Below, one piece after another: positions 12,118 through 22,057 of a stretch of DNA of 64,000 nt. The stretch is from Myotis daubentonii (taxonomy: Eukaryota > Chordata > Mammalia > Chiroptera > Vespertilionidae), in NCBI RefSeq assembly GCF_963259705.1, contig NC_081851.1, positions 16,466,145 through 16,530,144 on the forward strand. The letters run 5' to 3'. Every line of letters begins with the position of its first letter. Position 1 is the first letter of the stretch. The translations under genes and the position numbers were made by a program. The notes under the pieces were generated by a model. The model did not search any database. It was not told the origin of the DNA and saw only the letters and a program-made list of their open reading frames with translations.

Positions 12118-12234
12118 CAGTGGTTCTCAACCTTCCTAATGCTGTGACCCTTTAATACAGTGCCTCATGTTGTGGTGACCCCGAATTTCATTGTTACAAA
12201 TTGAACATAATAAAAGCATAGTGATTAATCACAT
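12118..12234 (-). mobile_element. SPIN-type non-autonomous hAT, truncated
   Basis: Begins with the SPIN terminus 'cagtggttctcaaccttcc' and continues 'gccatgttgtggtgacccc'-like and 'acaaattgaacataat', 'catagtgattaatcac'. The other end is lost at about 12234, and a long internal segment is deleted. It is the opposite orientation of the copy at 42477. SPIN ('space invader') elements are known in vesper bats and other scattered tetrapods. Confidence 0.88.
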
Positions 12235-12299
12235 TAAAAAATAATAACTTAATCAATAAAAATATTTTAAAAATAAAAGAAAAAGAAAAATTACATAGA

Positions 12300-12410
12300 A
12301 CATCAGTCAGGATACAGAATATCTGAACAACACTAGCAGCCAACTGACCCTGATATTTACGGAACAACCATCCACTGGGCACAGCCAGCAGCACCGACCT
12401 CCTCCTCCCC
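12300..12410 (+). repeat. Possible old L1 ORF2 fragment
   Basis: The order 'tgaacaacactagcagccaac', 'gaccctgatatttacggaac' resembles the L1 endonuclease-domain coding region. Short and diverged. Confidence 0.4.
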
Positions 12411-12629
12411 TCAGTCCTGTCAACCACCACCAAGATGGCCAGTGTCCCTGGGAGGCAACACCTGCCCCCGCGGCCGGCAGCAGCTGAGAATGGCTGGTAT
12501 GAGCTGCAGCTGAGCGAGGGAACTGGTCACCCAGGAATCACTGATCAATGACCAGGACACGGCTGTGATCCCGGAGGCTCCCTCGGGCAGGCAGGGGCGC
12601 CAGGGGGACATGCGCTCTGGAGGGCCTAC

Positions 12630-12746
12630 CTGCGTGGCCCTGGAGGGCCTCACGGTGTTGGCGATGTTAGACTGGAGTTCTCCCTCCAGCTCTTCCTTTT
12701 GGCTGTTGGCCTCGTCCTGGGTGAGTTGGGTCCCCAACTCTTCCAG
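12630..12746 (-). CDS. Coiled-coil protein, exon 3 of 6 visible
   Basis: 117 nt, 39 codons, phase 0 to 0. Acceptor 'ttggctctgcag'; donor CAG|gtaggc on minus. Peptide LEELGTQLTQDEANSQKEEL followed by EGELQSNIANTV. No stop. Joins the exons at 12886 and 9753 in frame. Confidence 0.75.
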
Positions 12747-12885
12747 CTGCAGAGCCAAAGACCCAGCCCGTGCCACAGTCAGGTCACAGAGTGAACTTGG
12801 CTTGAGAGCAAGCCCCAAACCTGTCACCCCACGGGACACCTGGCCACCGGCTTGCCCGTCTATTCCGGACACCGCCCGCTGTTAC

Positions 12886-12980
12886 CTCTTTCCAGAGCTG
12901 CTGGTTCTCCTCCTGCAGTGTCTTGACTGTGCCCTGGAGGGCATGGGTATTCTCCTCCAAATCGGTGATCCGCGTGCAGG
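12886..12980 (-). CDS. Coiled-coil protein, exon 2 of 6 visible
   Basis: 95 nt. Two bases complete the Ala codon begun by the exon at 13971-14100, then 31 codons to GAG|gtaaca. Acceptor 'tttgctcttcag'. Peptide ITDLEENTHALQGTVKTLQ and EENQQLWKE, a textbook heptad pattern. Confidence 0.78.
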
Positions 12981-13970
12981 CTGAAGAGCAAAGTGCAGTC
13001 AGAGCCCATCTTCCAGGGCCTCCACTTCCCCTCTCTGACTCTGGCCCCGAGAGGACCATCCCCCCAGGCGACCACCCCCACACACGGAGGCCTAGGTGTG
13101 AGGGCCGGGGATGGTCAGCTGGGTGTCGTTCACAAGGTGCTGTCGCTGTTGGTTGTGGCCCCTGTGCTGGCTCAGCTGGGGGCCGGTAGGGGAGCCATCC
13201 AGAGCTTAAGAAGAAGGCAGGTGACCGTGGAGAGGCCAAAGCAGAAGTTCAAGACGGTGGAACTGCTGGAACCACTTTTTACCGAGTTCTAACCTGACTG
13301 TCCAGTCAAGGATTTCCTACACTTACAGAGACGGCAAAGACCTGGCATGGTCCGGGCCAGCCGTCAGAGTGGGGGGGTCTGGGTGGCTCAGCTGGGGAGT
13401 GGGAGGCACGGCAATTGACCAGTATGTCTGCGGGGGGTAGTGGATCTGGGGCGCGTGTGTTGAGGACTTGCCACCCGTGGGTGAGGTCCTTCGGGAGGAG
13501 AGTTCACTGAGCATCCCCTGCCCAGGGAGACAGAGAGCAGACTGCACCCATCTGCCCGAGGTGGACATGAACGGAGGAAATCAGCCCAGGCCTCTGTTAT
13601 AATGCAGGTGAGTGAGCACTGGGGAAGCTCCTGCCATCCAGAGCTTTCAATCCCCCAAGGACAGATCTAAGACAGCCTCTGGGGTCAGCGTGCTCTCATC
13701 TGGAAGCTCCCGGGACTGTCCACACGGGCGCTGAGAAATCTGTCAACACTTACTTGTAGTTCATGTCCTGACTTCGAGGCTGCCAGGCCCCTCATGTTCC
13801 CCTTGGGGAGAATGGCGATGAAACGGTCCCAAATGGCCCCCTAATCACACCCTACTGACTTGGGCTGAGGGTGGGCTTTCCCAGGAGATTCATAGCCAAG
13901 GGCTCAGCTCCCTGGGTGAGGGAGAAGACACAGCCAGGCTGGCTCCCCGGCGCCAGGGGCTGCTGCCTAC

Positions 13971-14100
13971 CTTCTATCAGCAGCTCCGGCTCCCAGCTCT
14001 GGTGGGCGGGCTGGTTCCTCCTCTGGACCTGTTCAGCCTCGAGGGCCATGATGTCCCCCAGCAGCTCCTCAAGGAACTGCTGGGGGATGTGTTCACGATC
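13971..14100 (-). CDS. Coiled-coil protein, most 5' exon visible (1 of 6)
   Basis: This opens a chain of six minus-strand exons (this one, 12886-12980, 12630-12746, 9753-9934, 7393-7579, 6008-6130) that all have AG acceptors and GT donors and join without breaking phase. Together they give about 280 stop-free residues of coiled coil. The exon is 130 nt, 43 codons plus one base: DREHIPQQFLEELLGDIMAL, then EAEQVQRRNQ. Acceptor 'tcctgcattag'; donor GAAG|gtaggc. A paralogous exon with the same flanks lies at about 63340-63470, where the equivalent stretch reads LQEKNLALKTAQGQN. I do not recognise the family. A structural or trafficking scaffold is possible but is inference. The start codon and 5' exons are not in view. 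Confidence 0.75.
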
Positions 14101-14592
14101 CTAATGCAGGAAGAGGGGTGGGGTGAGGATGCTCACCATGGAACCCGCTGGCCTGCCCCGCCCCGCCCCAGTACAGCTACCCTCATTCCCCAGGATGAAG
14201 GGCCTCCATGCACCTGCTCACTTCCTAGAGCACAGCTGCACAGAAGGGACTCCAACACAGGGTCCTGCTGGGAGACCTACAGCCACTAAAAACATGCTGA
14301 CCCAGTGGTAGGTGATGAAGACCCATGAGGCCTCTGTGGTGTCTGAGCAAAGTGACGCACAGCACAGGGCTGTGACGCAGGTGACAGGAGGACGGGCGGC
14401 TCTCAGGCCCCTTTGCTGGTGTACCATGTCTTGGAAAGGCCGTAGGGACTCCCAAATCACAGCTAGGCCCACATCCTAGTTGCCAGCAGAGACCCTTATT
14501 ACCAGTCACCCACCTACATCCATCCTTAGAGAAAGCAACACGGCAGTCAAGCCCTATCCGTTTGTTTTTTGTTTTTGTTTTTTTTTTTAACA

Positions 14593-15004
14593 TCCTATAG
14601 AATAAAAACCTAATATGCTAAGTGTCCGGTCATCCATTCAACCAATGAAAGCATAATACACAAATGATATGCTAAGGCCACTCACCAGCTTGCCATGACG
14701 TGCACTGACGACCACTGGGGTCAGACGCTGCAACTGGCAGGTTGGCTTGCTGCTGGGGTCTGGCTGATTGGGGCTGAACTAGACAGGCCTGACATGCCCT
14801 GGGGCCCTCCCAGGTTCCCTCCCCACTAGCCAACCTCCTGTGTCCCTCCCCGCCCTCATCATACACCAATGGAGTCCCACTGCCTCGCCTATGCCCTCTC
14901 GCAATCCGGGACTCCTCAGGGGCTGTCAGAGAGCCAGTTTCAGCCAAATTCCCGCAGGCCAGGCCAAGGGACCCCTATGGGGCACGAATTTCTGTACTGG
15001 GCCG

Positions 15005-15008
<4 letters not shown>
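14593..15008 (+). mobile_element. HeliBat-type non-autonomous Helitron
   Basis: 5' end TCCTATAGAATAAAAACC with 'taatatgctaagtgtccgg'; 3' end 'ggcacgaatttctgtactgg' (decayed terminal hairpin) then GCCGCTAG. It is preceded by A and followed by T, as expected for insertion between A and T without target duplication. About 416 bp, no Rep/helicase coding. A (TG)n tract begins at its 3' edge. The paralogous site at 63.9 kb lacks it. Confidence 0.88.

Positions 15009-15050
<42 letters not shown>
15006..15050. repeat. (TG)n microsatellite
   Basis: About 20 TG units followed by TATATA, between the Helitron 3' end and a reverse Ves. Confidence 0.97.
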
Positions 15051-15054
<4 letters not shown>

Positions 15055-15057
15055 ATT

Positions 15058-15215
15058 TCTTTTAAATATACTTTTATTGATCTCAGAGAGGAAAGGAGAA
15101 GGAGAGATGGACACATCAATGATGAGAGAGAATCATTGATTGTCTGCTACCCAAAGCCACCCCTGGGCATGGAGCCCACGACCTGGGCATTGGCCCGGCC
15201 GGGCAGGCCCTGCCT
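15058..15215 (-). repeat. Ves SINE, truncated
   Basis: Reverse tail 'cttttattgatctcagagag', 'acatcaatgatgagagagaa', 'gggcatggagcccacgacc', ending in a ggcccggccgggc head remnant. Absent from the paralogous site at 63.9 kb. Confidence 0.85.
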
Positions 15216-16150
15216 CTTTTGAGGGCCTTCACTGCTGCTCACTTAAGCCACTGAGCTTAGCATATGACTCTTCGCTGGTAGCAGGTCACTGTGTCGGCAG
15301 CAGCCCCCGCCCAGTAGCAGAAAATCAGAGAAGGGCACCACATAAACCTAAAGTGGCCCCCATCTGTTGTACACAGGATGCGAGAGTGTCTGACATGTAC
15401 AGCCTTGTCTGGTTGGACGAGCGCACCTGCTGACAGGTGCGGGACTTCCCTGAGCCCGTTTCCCTAACAAGGAAGGGGTGGGGCTAAGATCTATCCCGGG
15501 TGTGAGGGCTGAGCCTCGGCCTCTCAATTCCACGGTCAGTCCGCTGATCGGGGAGCTGGAAATAAATGGCTGTTCTGGTGAGTTTTTGTTCAACACCCAG
15601 TTCCTATGTGAACAGGTCACACACAACCTCTTGGAAAACCAACAGCCCTGGGCAGTTTCCCGGAAACGAGGGCTAAGGCACAGCAAACGGTACTATGGGC
15701 CCTTGGGTGTCAGGCACATGCTGGGTGTGGGACGCCATGGCTGGTCCCTCGCAGGCCCCCTCAGGGGAGGAGTCCGCGGGGCCTATTCCGGTCCCAGGGC
15801 CCAGCACACACCGGGAGCTGGTCAGCTCTTTCCCCTCATCTCTGCTCCCGCCCAGGAGCCCTCCCAGAACCACTGGTCAGTGTCTCCCCCAAGCGCCTTC
15901 ACAGTTTGGGAACACGCATGCACCCGACGTGTCCCTTGCTCTCGGTGGCAGTTTCCCAAAGCTGGCCCCACACACGGTTCTAACAACTGGGAGTGGGCGG
16001 TAGCTCCTGCTTTTCCATCTTGTGTTCACTTTCCCGCACCAGCCAGAACCCAAGGTTCTTGGTAGAAGGGAAGCCGTGGACCTGCCGCCAGTGGACACGG
16101 TTCTGATCAAAGCCTGGCAGCGGGAAGGGTTTGCTTACAGACTTGGGAGT
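15216..16150. other. No gene recognised
   Basis: The first ~80 bases are shared with the end of the window (63.93-64.0 kb). No exon or young repeat identified in the rest. Confidence 0.4.
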
Positions 16151-16275
16151 CACCCGGGCACTGTCTCTCTTCCCATCCCCGGCCCTGCGCCAGGTGCCCT
16201 CTGTCTTTGCACATTCACTCCTCACAAGAGCCCTGAGAAGGAGGCAGGGACAGTCCCTTCTCACACAGGAAGAGG
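16150..16275 (+). repeat. MIR-like fragment
   Basis: 'cactcctcacaagagccctg', 'gaaggaggcagggacagtcc' and 'cacacaggaagaggctctg' follow MIR core order. Diverged. Confidence 0.5.
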
Positions 16276-16280
16276 CTCTG

Positions 16281-16460
16281 CACTCACCGACTCTACGACC
16301 ACCGACTCTTCTTACTCCAACTCTTCACACCGACTCTTCACACACAGACAATTCACACCGACTCCGCACCACCAACTCCGCACCACCAACTCCACACCCA
16401 CCGACTCAGCACCCTCCAACTCCACGCCCACCGACTCCACGCCCACCGACTCCACACCTA
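16281..16460. repeat. GC-rich minisatellite (about 12-15 bp unit)
   Basis: Direct repeats of 'caccgactccacgcc' and variants (cacaccgactcttca, caccaccaactccg) for about 180 bp. Units become more uniform towards the 3' side (16400-16460). It gives a Thr/Asp/Ser-rich open frame by repetition only. Confidence 0.93.
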
Positions 16461-16984
16461 ACATTCCACTGTCTCCTTGGCCCCCCAACCAAACTGCTCT
16501 AGGCCCAGCATTCTAAACGGCTCTGCCAGAGGCTCATGCCCCATGCTAACAGCTTTAGGAATACACAAAAATTAGGACACTCTCCCCATGAAGATTAAGA
16601 TCTATCTGGCACATAAAATATAAAGAAACATAAAGGTTATGTTTATAGATCCTATACCATTATAAATGGAAATTAACCACTTCATTCTGATATGTCTGTC
16701 TATGTTTCAAAAAATTATTTTTTCCCATCTGCCACATTACAGAAATTTGATTTGTTCCTTTCAGGGAACAACACAATCATTTTATTTTGTGAAGTCTTAC
16801 CTACAGAGCCCAGCTCAGAAATTCTCCCCATCGACTGTCAATAGTTCATACATAAGACCCCTCAAGTCCACCAGTCAATTGCCTAAAAAACAATTTGACA
16901 GACCACTCACTAATGTGTAGTTTATAAGAAAATTAAACAAAGTAAAGCTATATATTTGAAAAATATTTTATATACATATATATT
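16461..16984. other. AT-rich spacer
   Basis: No gene or recognisable repeat. The 84-codon open frame here has no coding character. Confidence 0.4.
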
Positions 16985-17207
16985 TTTAAAAATATATATT
17001 TTATTGATTTTTTACAGAGAGGAAGGGAGAGGGATAGAGAGTTAGAATCATTGATGAGAGAGAAGCATCGATCAGCTGCCTCCTGCACACTTCCCACTGG
17101 GGATGTGCCCACAACCAAGGTACATGCTCTTGACCAGAATCAAACCTGGGTCCCTTCAATCCCCAGGTCAGCCCTCTATCCAGTGAGCCAAACTGGCTAG
17201 GGCTATA
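16985..17207 (-). repeat. Ves SINE
   Basis: Reverse element from 'ttttattgattttttacag' to 'aaactggctagggc'; about 12% or more off the youngest copies by eye. Confidence 0.93.
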
Positions 17208-17227
17208 CTTTATATATTTTTTAAAAA

Positions 17228-17432
17228 ATATATCTTTATTGAGTTCCGAGGGGAAAGGAGAGATAGAGAGAAAGAAACATCAATGATGAGAGAGAAGCAT
17301 TGATCAATTGCCTCCTGCACGCCCCATAATGGGGATCAAGCCCCCAACCAGGGCATATGCCCTGACTGGGTATCTAATGGTGACCTCCTGGTCATAGTGA
17401 TACACTCAATCACTGAGCCATGCCGGCCAGAC
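17228..17432 (-). repeat. Ves SINE (second of a pair)
   Basis: Reverse element with the 'tgacctcctggtcatagtg' and 'cactcaatcactgagccatgc' type of head, different from its neighbour, so the pair is two insertions and not a local duplication. Confidence 0.9.
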
Positions 17433-17769
17433 TGGAAAATATTTTAACAAAAGGACTTTGTATATAGCTTTCTGTGCAAGGAGTTCTAAATTAGCACATG
17501 CAAGAAAGACATTTAGAGAACAAATATACAGGCACTCTCGGAACAGAATTTAAACATTTAGGCTGCCAATCAATTATTTCTAAACTAGTAATGTTTTACT
17601 TGGGTTAATTAAAATCTCATTCTTAATTTAAGATAAATTTAAATTGTTTAAAGTAGATGAAATCTTTGGACTTAGATTGGGTGTGAGGGGGAGAGTACTG
17701 ATTAGCATTTCGATTCATGATCCAGCTCCAATGACTGTTATAAAATTACTGAAAGTGAATCTGGACAAG

Positions 17770-18252
17770 CAATGGGTCCGGGCTGCTGGTCACTCCTTGA
17801 GCCAATGAAGCAGAGACAGGGCTGAGATCATTTATTCCATGAATGCAGGAGAAGGAGAGAGCAGCAGGTCACCCACAAACGTCTGCTCTACCCCCTGTCC
17901 CCCACCCCCGATAAGCCAGCTGCTTATCTTGGGTTGAAGGACAAAGATCCCATGGGAAAGCAGACATTTCTGGCCTGGGAAAGTAGGAAGGTATAGTGGT
18001 TACAGGTTACAGGCAACTCGGGCTGGGGGTTGGCAGAGGCTGGGTGGCTCCGGGACCAGATTACAGGCAACGAGGTTGCTGATCTAGGCCTTTCTCAGAA
18101 AGGAGGGTGGCCTGCATTCCCTTGTTAGCTCCCATGTCCCAGGGCGGACAACTCTCCACCAGATCAGAACGTGATTTCCCTCATTAGAACAGAATAATCA
18201 TGGTTAACAGAGCACCATTAATATTCCTTATAATCATAGCGAGTCCCCAACA
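17770..18252 (-). mobile_element. Probable ERV solo LTR
   Basis: On minus the segment starts TGTTGGGGACTC (18252) and carries an AATAAA signal (complement of about 17829-17834) followed by a typical R/U5-like C/T-rich stretch. No internal region or coding sequence is attached. The 3' border near 17770 is uncertain and no clean target duplication was found. A beta-retrovirus-like LTR is likely from its layout; this is inference. Confidence 0.5.
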
Positions 18253-18911
18253 GTCTAGTCCTGCCCTGAACAAAAGAACAAAACGGAAAAAAATCCCACC
18301 TAAAGTGGTTACTTTTTCATAACTATCTCAATCAATTCCTCGTACAGAAGCTATTCCATAAATCTAACCGCCTTCATTTGTCGGCAGCATGATGAGATTT
18401 CAATTAATGTCCATTGAAATGTGATGTAACCTGGAAACAAAATTATAGATGCAGTGACCTGAAGTGAGAACACAGCAAATAACATATACTTTAAGGAATC
18501 TTGAGATAATGAAAACTATTGATCATTATGCAAATCAAGATTTCAAGAACAGTTGAATTGATGAGCTTATGCCAAAGGGATATAAACTGGATGATAAAAT
18601 TTCAAACTCTCTGCTCCCAGTTTTCAGGGCCAACATTTTAGAGAAACGATGCAAAATTTATGAACCTAGCACTATGTTTAAGGAAAATACATAAGAATGA
18701 GATAGAAAACAGGATGAGGCCGAGTGAAACCACAAAAGAGTGAGCACAAGCCTGGCACAGTGAAGAGCACATTGTGCACATTGCATCTCATTCAATCAAC
18801 TCAAAGTCATCAAGGTGTTCCATGAACTCCCATGGACTGAGCTGTATTTTGGACCACGGATATGCACAAAGGTTAGGAGTCACAGATTGTTTTCTTTTCT
18901 ATAAATTGGTC
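18253..18911. other. No gene recognised
   Basis: AT-rich sequence with no named repeat or exon. Confidence 0.4.
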
Positions 18912-19112
18912 CACGACATGGCCGGTGTGGATCAGTTTGCTGGAGCATCATTCTCTACACGGAAAGGCTGTGGGTTCAATTCCCGGTCAGGGCAAATACC
19001 TAGGTTGGGCATTCAGTCTCCAGTGGGAGTGTGTATGAGAGGCAACCAATTGATGCTTTTCTCTCGCATCAATGATTCTCTCTCTCAAATCAATAAGCAC
19101 ATCCTTGCCATA
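18912..19112 (+). repeat. Ves SINE, old
   Basis: 'catggccggtgtggatcag', 'gggttcaattcccggtcag', 'ggcaaccaattgatgctttt' and a T/C-rich tail in Ves order. Confidence 0.88.
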
Positions 19113-19275
19113 GGATTTAAGAAAAAGTGGGTTCCATTAGGTCGAAGAAAGTCATTCTCAAATTTTCAGTTATCAATTCTTAGCAACTTCTCCAATAGTT
19201 TCAAAGAATACCTTGAAGCTAACTAAACCAGCAATACCATTCTTTTCTTTATACAAGCAGGTTTACCGGCACCCG

Positions 19276-19496
19276 AGCCTGGTCGGCCTGGTTCAGTGGT
19301 TGAGTGTCAACCTATGAACCAGAACCAGGCAGTTATGGTTGGCTTCCAGGTCGGGGCCCATGTCCCAGTTGTGGCCTCCATCCCCAGTGCGGGGTGTCCA
19401 GGAGAGAGCCAATCAATGGTTCTCATCATTGGCGTTTCTCTTTCACGCTCCGTCTCCAGTTTTCTGTGAAGTCAATAAAAGTATATGTAAAATAAG
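19276..19496 (+). repeat. Ves SINE, old
   Basis: Head 'ggcctggttcagtggttgag', core 'gagagccaatcaatggttct', tail ending in 'gaagtcaataaaagtat'. Confidence 0.88.
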
Positions 19497-19903
19497 AATT
19501 CTCCTCAAAAAAATTAACAAAGAAGTAAGGGTAGAGGATGCCCTGACTGGAGAGGGCGGTGGGTCTCTGCTGTGGCCCCAAGTAAAAATACCTGGGGAGG
19601 TTACATAGAGAAGCCCCTCTCCTGCTGGGCTAACGCCTCCGGTCCTGGTGGGCCCTCTTCCAAAGTGATCAGAAGGTCTATGGTGATTCTGCTGCACAGC
19701 CGAGTCCAGCACCACTGGCTAAGTGTGGGGGATGCTGATCTCACAGGGACTCACTGCACACGGGCCCCTCACAGGGTCTCACCGCAGAAACACAGCTGCC
19801 ATTTGATCCCTCGCAACTCTTGCTGACCAGACCGGGCACTCGACTCACGGCTCCAACTAACTCCCACCCTTCCACGGTGGATCCACGTTCACAGGGAACT
19901 CAC

Positions 19904-20014
19904 TTCCCCTCTTAGCAATTTCCTCAGTTTCTCCACAGGCTCAGGCTCACAGCCCGGAATCCTCCGCATGTCAATGTTCTTCAGAACCAACATCGTGTCC
20001 AGCACACAGCGAAC
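19904..20014 (-). pseudogene. NOM1: NOM1-like exon
   Basis: On minus the 111-nt exon reads LDTMLVLKNIDMRRIPG and CEPEPVEKLRKLLRG, which parallels the segment of nucleolar MIF4G-domain protein 1 that follows its MIF4G domain (human ETMLALKNNDMRKIPG, then YDPEPVEKLRKL). NOM1 is a nucleolar factor for 18S rRNA processing. Acceptor 'atgtttttaag' and donor GAA|gtgagt survive and this exon is open. The adjacent exon at 21432-21770 is frameshifted, and I found no other NOM1 exons, so this is a partial duplicated copy. It belongs with that exon on the same strand. Confidence 0.88.
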
Positions 20015-21050
20015 CTTAAAAACATAAAGAAAAGAAAGAGAGAGCCATCCATTTCAAATGGCCATCACTTCAACTTGGGAAGAAACAAACCAACTCTGCA
20101 CGTGGCCACCACTGCTGATAAACCCGATGGTCGCAGGCAGACCATCCCCACTCCAGCCTCTGCAGCCTTTTAACCTCCCCCGGCACCAGACCCCCGCCAG
20201 ACCTCCACCGGGGCCTGGACCACTACCCACAGAGCTCCCCTTCCCTCTCCTGCTCCCCTCCACCCTCGTCCTCCCACTGGTTCTCCCCCCTCCCTGCACT
20301 CCTCCCTCCTGGCCCTGGGCTCTGAGCCACCCCTCCTCTCCACAACATTGGCCAGTCCTTCTCCACCCCTTGCGTGTACACTCTTTAACTTTTCAAGTGG
20401 AAAGAATGTCACACTGAGAGAAAAGTTGCAAGCACAATTCAGAAACCTCCCAGACAAGCCTGTCTGAGATTTCCCCAAGTATTCACTTTTCAGTGAGAGC
20501 ATTCTCACATCATCACACCCACCCATTCACAGTGTCCACTGTGTATGTTAAGGGCTGTGCGTCATCAGAGGGCTCAGACCACAGCACATCCCAGTGAGCA
20601 TTTCGGGTTTCAGGATGGTCGCGTCCTCCCTTTTGAGCCTGTGTCTCCTGCATGCACTGCTGTCCACTAAAGGCTCAGCTGAGAACATGGGCTGACCCCA
20701 CCTTCCCTCCCACCCATTCGCCGCCTGGTCAGTTCCAACTCCCACACCCTCTCCCACACCCACATCCACTACCACAGAGCTAATCCTCCCACCACCGTCT
20801 CTGACCCCTGAAGGGGGTCTTCCTGCCTGACCACCTCCGTCTTCTACGTTGTAGCCACGGTGACCGTTAGCACGAACCCTTCCCAGGCCATTTTCCCACT
20901 CAGAACCCTCCAGGTGCCTCCAGGATCAACGCCCAAGTCCTTGGAACGGCCTCTGCCCTGCTCCCCTGTGGGCCCCACACGCACCCTCTCCCTACTCCTC
21001 ACACATCCCTCGGGGCTACCCTGCCCTCCCCTATCTCTGATCTGCACAAA
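20015..21050. other. NOM1-copy intron; possible L2
   Basis: C-rich, with no exon seen. About 20860-21010 resembles an L2 LINE 3' part ('ccaagtccttggaacggcc', then 'ctgccctgctcccctgtgg'). 20160-20330 is a C/T-rich tract that produces long spurious frames on both strands. Confidence 0.35.
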
Positions 21051-21059
21051 AGGAAAAGA

Positions 21060-21200
21060 GGCAGGAGCTCTGCTCAGCCCTGTGATCTACAAGGGGAAAC
21101 TGAGGCTTGGAAGACTCAGGTTACATTGCTGTGCACTGCTGAGCCAGAAGTCCAGGTCGCTGACACCTGAGCCCCGAGCCACACGGCCTTCCTCAGTGAA
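21060..21200 (+). repeat. MIR SINE
   Basis: 'caaggggaaactgaggcttgg', 'gactcaggttacattgctg' and 'gagccagaagtccaggtcg' follow MIR 3' core order. Confidence 0.6.
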
Positions 21201-21431
21201 CATTTGTTGAACAGATGAGTGTGAATTAAATCGATTCTTAACTCACAAAATACCCAACTTTTAGTAAAGGAATAAGGTTTGCTCACACACTCACGATAAA
21301 AACATCTTCATCCCCGGAGCAGACGATAACAGATGGGCTAGGGCATGGCCCACAGCATTTCCCCACTTATTTCACCTGCTGCTCAGCATCTGCGCACTTA
21401 GGCACTTAGGAGGCAGCTCGAGGGACCCACC

Positions 21432-21770
21432 GTCCCTGGTCTGGTCCCGGAACGTGCTGCCTGCCCCGCTGGCTTTGCCCTGGTCTCTCTGATCATTGCC
21501 AGGGACATAGCATCGTGTTTTCTCAATGAAAATCCCCATTTCTCAGCCTGAACAGGATCAGTTCCTTATCTTTCTCTGTGAAAGTTCCAGTCAGTTTTTC
21601 CAACATGTAGGAGATGCGGAGAGACTGTACCAGGTGGAAGTCATACAACAGTGCAAGGATGGTGAGCCAGCTGCCACCCTCTGTGCCTGGCTTCCCTTTC
21701 TATTGACGTCATCGAACTTCCTCAGCGCGGCCTCCAGAGAGGGAGCTCAGACCTGCAAGAGTGAAACAGA
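21432..21770 (-). pseudogene. NOM1: NOM1-like MIF4G exon, frameshifted
   Basis: Read on minus: LEAALRKFDDVNRKG in one frame, then LALLYDFHLVQSL and TFTEKDKELILFRL in another, then FSLRKHDAMSL and finally a SGAGSTFRDQTR-like stretch in a third. The order matches the end of the NOM1 MIF4G domain and the linker to the exon at 19904-20014. At least two frameshifts and an in-frame TGA make it non-coding. A GT follows near 21431, but the phase to the next exon is off by one. Confidence 0.85.
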
Positions 21771-22057
21771 CCCAGCGTCATCGCACACACCTGACCATCG
21801 TGGCAGCGCGCTCCTCTCAGGGACCCTTCTTGTCATCCAGCTGAGGCGTTTATGCTGAAAGAGTCAGTCCTTTTAAAACCAGCGCATCAACTGGTAGGAC
21901 ACCTGGTAGGACACTCACGGCCACGGGACATACCCTGTAAGACCCGGTCTGAGTGTGCAGGGTTGGCACAGGGCCACGTGGACTGCTGGCTGCTGCCCAG
22001 AGCAACCCGCCACAGCACTGGGACCTGCCTGTGAGCCACCCTCTCGCCTTCTCAGTC

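Noticed and set aside
16281..16460. CRISPR-like array
   Set aside because: Units are short, contiguous and imperfect with no unique spacers, in a mammalian genome.
16022..16516. Thr/Asp/Ser repeat protein
   Set aside because: Translation of a minisatellite, with open frames in more than one frame.
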